The translations under genes were made by a program, and so were the position numbers. A stretch of DNA of 64,000 nucleotides from Euryodendron excelsum (taxonomy: Eukaryota; Streptophyta; Magnoliopsida; Ericales; Pentaphylacaceae): contig CM065389.1 in assembly GCA_033060915.1 (NCBI GenBank), forward strand, positions 19,762,001 to 19,826,000. The letters run 5' to 3'. A model generated the notes under the pieces. The model was not told the DNA's origin. It saw only the letters and a list, made by a program, of their open reading frames with translations, and did no database searches. Below, piece after piece: positions 60,821 to 64,000 of the stretch. Each line of letters begins with the position of its first letter. Position 1 is the first letter of the stretch.

Positions 60821-61003
60821 AAAAATGTTATTTTTTTAGAATTATTGTACAGAATTTTATACTAGAATGATGTGGCGATAACAGTTTGTAATTAATATGC
60901 ATCTTGATGGGTTTTTTTTATTATGAAGTGATAGGACCACAATTTAGACACATCATTCTGATGATAAATTCTGTATTAATTTTCTGGTTGTATATCATTA
61001 CTC
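60821..61003. mobile_element. Small MITE between the two genes
   Basis: The left arm AAATGTTATTTTTTTAGAAT...AGAATGATGTGGC is mirrored by the right arm ACATCATTCTGATG...TATATCATTACTC over about 55 bp. Same layout and similar arms as the intron-5 MITE at 38080-38255. Confidence 0.6.
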
Positions 61004-61179
61004 ATAAAATATATATTTTTATCATGTAATTTTTTTATTTTATTTTTATAATCGTGGTGCCGTATCTGTATCCATGCTTTGTACTTCACTCTACCAAATC
61101 GAAACCATAGAGTGAAATCATAAATTTCAAGGAATTGGAAATTGCACAATTATATCAATGTGAAGATCGATTAAGAATT

Positions 61180-62190
61180 TTAACTCTCACCAACATGACT
61201 ACCAGTGCCATCGCCTTGGGAATTAAGCGGCCGATGCCTCGAGCGGAAGGGCCATAAAGAGGCGAGCCGTCTAAACCTCAAGCACCGCCCGTTCCTAACT
61301 TCTCCGCCGTGAGAATCCTCGGACGACTCGTCAACCTCAACTCCGCTGTCAAACGGAACCGGCAGCTGATTCCGGCAAACCGGGCAAGAATTGTGAAGCC
61401 TCAACCAAGGAACAATGCAATCGGAATGATATATATGCTTGCAAGGCAGCTGTCTTGCCTCCCCGCCAACTTTGAATTCCTCCTTGCAAACAGGACACTG
61501 CGAATCATCGGTCAGATGGTCTGCCGTGATTTTCACGGTCAGCAAATCATTTATCGCCGAATCAGGCGCCGGAGGAGGACCTTGTCTGTCATTTTGAGTC
61601 AGTTCTTCGATCAACTCACTTAGCCCCTGCCCGAGAAAGTAATCCCGAGGACTAACACCCGGAGGTATCAAACCTGCCGGTTGGGAATTCGGTCGAACAG
61701 GTAGAGGACCGGCAGGTCCTAGGATAATCCAGTGCCGAGGACGGGCAAGGACTTCAATTTCTGGCTCCTGTTCATCAATTTCTTCAGTCCGATTTTGACT
61801 AAACGGCCAGTGCCAGCCCCGGTTTCCAGTTTCCCCTAACCTTCTATGTCTTCCATCGGAACCACGACGGCGCTGCCAAGGTGCACGAATTCCTATATCC
61901 GGGATCTGGTTGTTTCTCAGGTCAAAAACGTGATTTTGCTGGCTAATCACCATAAGAGAAAGTGCTTCGAGTAGACGGGCTTCAGGGGAGGGATCGAATT
62001 GGGCGAAATCAACAACGAGCGCAGGATTGGCTATGTCGATCTCATACAAAAACTGTCCGGAGCATCGAGGACAGATGATTTCAGATGGGTTTTCGGAGGC
62101 CATCCTGGTCGACATGTGACATTGGTAACACCAGTAGAGCGGAATGTTTCCGTTGCCATCGGTTGTTTCACGAGGAGGGCTTGAAGACAT
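61180..62190 (-). CDS. RING-H2 E3 ubiquitin ligase, RING1-like, with N-terminal zinc ribbon
   Basis: Single exon, 336 aa, on the - strand. The N-terminal zinc ribbon YWCYQCHMSTRM...ICPRC uses Cys21, Cys24, Cys40 and Cys43. A central charged/Pro-rich region follows, with DYFLGQGLSELIEELTQ at 183-199. The RING-H2 finger is CPVCKEEF...LPCKHIYHSDCIVPWLRLHNSCPVC (Cys232, Cys235, Cys250, His252, His255, Cys258, Cys269, Cys272), all eight ligands present. The tail LASLWPFRSRHRP recalls the LxFLWPFRS end of plant RING1-like proteins; no RDUF-type C-terminal domain was noticed. Such proteins accept ubiquitin from an E2 and pass it to substrates in cytosol or nucleus. An in-frame ATG at 62304 would add 38 residues, mostly Tyr/Ile from a TA repeat. 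The start MSSSPPRET at 62190 fits the family better. The substrate is unknown. Confidence 0.93.
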   Translation of the reverse strand: MSSSPPRETTDGNGNIPLYWCYQCHMSTRMASENPSEIICPRCSGQFLYEIDIANPALVVDFAQFDPSPEARLLEALSLMVISQQNHVFDLRNNQIPDIGIRAPWQRRRGSDGRHRRLGETGNRGWHWPFSQNRTEEIDEQEPEIEVLARPRHWIILGPAGPLPVRPNSQPAGLIPPGVSPRDYFLGQGLSELIEELTQNDRQGPPPAPDSAINDLLTVKITADHLTDDSQCPVCKEEFKVGGEARQLPCKHIYHSDCIVPWLRLHNSCPVCRNQLPVPFDSGVEVDESSEDSHGGEVRNGRCLRFRRLASLWPFRSRHRPLNSQGDGTGSHVGES

Positions 62191-62254
62191 TATTGTGATT
62201 GCGAGAGCTTCAAACTCCAAAGGGGTTTTCACTGTTTCCTCCCTCTGGGTGCGT

Positions 62255-62290
62255 TTATATATATATATATATATATATGTATAGATATAT
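62255..62290 (-). promoter_or_regulatory. TA-repeat promoter region of the RING gene
   Basis: A run of about 12 TA units (62255-62278) followed by TATAGATATATAC lies 65-100 bp upstream of the chosen start codon, a plausible core-promoter position. Its length is likely to vary between individuals. The role is inferred. Confidence 0.4.
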
Positions 62291-62304
62291 ACGCATATAA
62301 ACAT

Positions 62305-62820
62305 ACAGAAGAGTGTGATTATAGAACAAAGAATAGCTTTTTGGAATCGGGAAAAGCGATTTTCTCTCTCTGAGAATGCAGCTTGGGTTGCCGTCTCTTC
62401 ATCTCTTCTCTTTCTTCCTTAGAAAGGGAAGGATGAGTGCTGTACTGTGCAAAGGCTTCGCATTGGACGAGTTTTCTTTTGTTTATGTCGTAAGTTTAAA
62501 TTTGGAGGGAATGGTATCGGCTAACTTATGCGGGACGGGACGATGGAATCTTTCTTACAGTTGCATTTGGACCAATATGACCCCTACTTTGGTGCTTCTT
62601 AAGAGCATGTTTGGAAGAGAAGGGTAGAGAAGAAAAAGAGAAAATAAAAGAGAAGTGTTTTTCTTTTTTATTTGGTTTTGCAAAGAGAGAGAATGAATAT
62701 TTTTCTTCCCCCCTTTTTTTTTTCTATATTTTGCTTCTCTTTTCCATTCTCAAAAAAATTTCCTTCATTTCCCTTCTCTCTCCTAAGTTTCAATAGGTAG
62801 TAAGTGAAATACTCTCCTTA
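62305..62820. other. Upstream of the RING gene, no gene seen
   Basis: Contains AGAGCATGTTTGGAAGAGAAGGG (about 62602) and pyrimidine- or purine-rich blocks typical of eroded MITE ends. No supported coding feature. Confidence 0.45.
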
Positions 62821-63385
62821 CTAAAGATGCATAAAAGAATCGAAAAATCAGAGAACCGAATCAACCCGATCTTTCTTGGTCAGTTTGGTTCGAATCTATT
62901 AAAGGTTCGGTTCAGTTCAATTCTAGATCTAAAAAAAGTCATCTCGATTATTTCGGTTTAGTTTTGGGGTTCATACTTTTTGGATTCAAATAGACCCAAG
63001 AGCTGAACCAAACCGACCCAATTCGAGAACCGAATCGAGACCCAATTTTATATTTATAAAAAAAGTTTACATATATTCTATATATGCCTTTAAATCATGG
63101 TTATTTAAACTTAATTATTATTAATTTATGCCCGTATGTTATTTTGTTATTTTTTAAAAAAAAAAATAGGATACAAGATTAATATTGTTTTTAATTTTTT
63201 AATAAATATTCATGTTTTGAAGAATAAAAATGGACCCGACCTGAAGCAACCTAAACCGACTAGGGTTGGTTCAGTTTGGTTCTTTGAAAAGATTAGTTCG
63301 GTTCTAGATCCAAAATTTTAGAATCGATCAAGATCGGATCAGTTCTGGGTCTAGCACGGACTCGACCCGACCGATGCACACCCCT
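62821..63385. mobile_element. hAT-like non-autonomous element, 565 bp
   Basis: The right end CCGATGCACACCCCT is the complement of the AGGGGTGTGCATCGG terminus frequent in plant hAT-type elements. The left end CTAAAGATGCATAAAAG is a diverged inverse copy. Flanks TCTCCTTA (62813-62820) and ACTCCTTA (63386-63393) match at 7 of 8 positions, the duplication length of hAT elements. The inside is full of GAACCGAA/TTCGGTTC words on both strands. No coding. Confidence 0.6.
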
Positions 63386-63393
63386 ACTCCTTA

Positions 63394-64000
63394 TGTGTTA
63401 GAAAACAATACTCTCCTCATTCCTCAGGCCTTGTTTGATATGATTTTTTTCCTTACTTTCTTGGCTTCTTTTTTGTAATTTGTTTTCAAACATTAATTTC
63501 TTTTTGGAGGTGTTGACAAATACCTTAACATCCAAAAGAAATTGACATTTGAAAGAAAAATGTACTAAAGACAAAAAAAAAAAAAAAAAACTCATTGAAA
63601 AATTTAAAAAAATTGAAAAAAGAAAAGAAGAAGAAGAAGAAGAAGAAGTCATACTAGACAGACTCAAGTCATACGTTTGACTCACTCTACTAACTCTCTA
63701 AGAGCATCTCTAATTCAAAGCCTTTAAATTCATCTTTATTTTAGTATTTTATTCAAATTCGAGGTTCATATGTCACACTTTTTCATATTGTTATTCCAAC
63801 CCTCTCAATCTTCATTTCACTATTCATTATTCAAATCACTATCCTTTATGTAAAAAAAAAAAAAAAAATCAAAAATCACATTTGTGCTCTCATTTTATTC
63901 AAAATGTAATTATTTATCACTATATTTTAATCTAAATTATAATTATTTACCACATGTTTTATTAAAATTGGATTCTTTAATATTTTTTAAACGAAATGAT
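63394..64000. other. Window edge, repeats only
   Basis: (GAA)n microsatellite at 63624-63648. TAAGAGCATCTCTAATTC at about 63699 resembles a MITE end that would continue beyond the window. No gene recognised. Confidence 0.45.
63624..63648. repeat. (GAA)n microsatellite
   Basis: About eight GAA units, preceded by A-rich sequence. Confidence 0.85.

Overview
This is nuclear DNA of a flowering plant, most likely a woody eudicot. The evidence is AT-rich intergenic DNA, GT-AG introns, many plant-type LTR retrotransposons and MITEs, and two genes with clear angiosperm relatives. There are no bacterial, organellar or CRISPR features. Only two host protein genes are supported. The first is a 12-exon YbaK/prolyl-tRNA-editing-domain gene on the + strand (34522-57309; spliced CDS 960 nt, 319 aa). 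The second is a single-exon RING-H2 E3 ubiquitin ligase on the - strand (61180-62190; 336 aa).

Layout. 1-5097: intergenic DNA with two MITE-like elements and a 2.55-kb solo LTR (1740-4289). 5098-33492: one Tat/Retand-type Ty3-gypsy retrotransposon on the - strand, with 499-bp LTRs and TSD ATACC. It has been split by five direct insertions, all LTR-only. They are two copies of a ~4.8-4.9-kb LTR family in opposite orientations (called X here), one 1.3-kb LTR (Y), and two copies of a SIRE-like LTR (Z). The second Z copy carries a partial relative of X. Removing the insertions and one TSD copy each leaves 9957 bp in textbook order: 5' LTR, gag, protease-RT-RNase H-integrase, tandem repeats, an antisense additional ORF, 3' LTR. 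Three insertions interrupt coding sequence in a way that can be read straight across (additional ORF twice, integrase once), and a fourth splits RNase H.

33498-57309: upstream region and body of the YbaK gene. Introns 1-4 are 75 bp to 1.2 kb, but introns 5, 7, 9 and 11 are 3.6-7.4 kb. They hold MITE-like elements, microsatellites, an internally deleted gypsy element with both LTRs and TSD, a 5'-truncated LINE, and a tiny poly(A)-tailed insertion. 57310-61179: convergent intergenic DNA between the two genes, again with MITE-like repeats. 61180-62190: the RING gene, followed by its AT-repeat promoter region. 62305-64000: repeats only.

The two host genes show no functional link: one probably clears mischarged tRNA, the other tags proteins for degradation. 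I found no new multi-gene system. The most unusual content is the nested all-solo-LTR structure and the architecture of the X LTR: four palindromes at ~208-bp spacing, a palindrome next to the TATA box, and arrays whose copy number changes reciprocally between copies.
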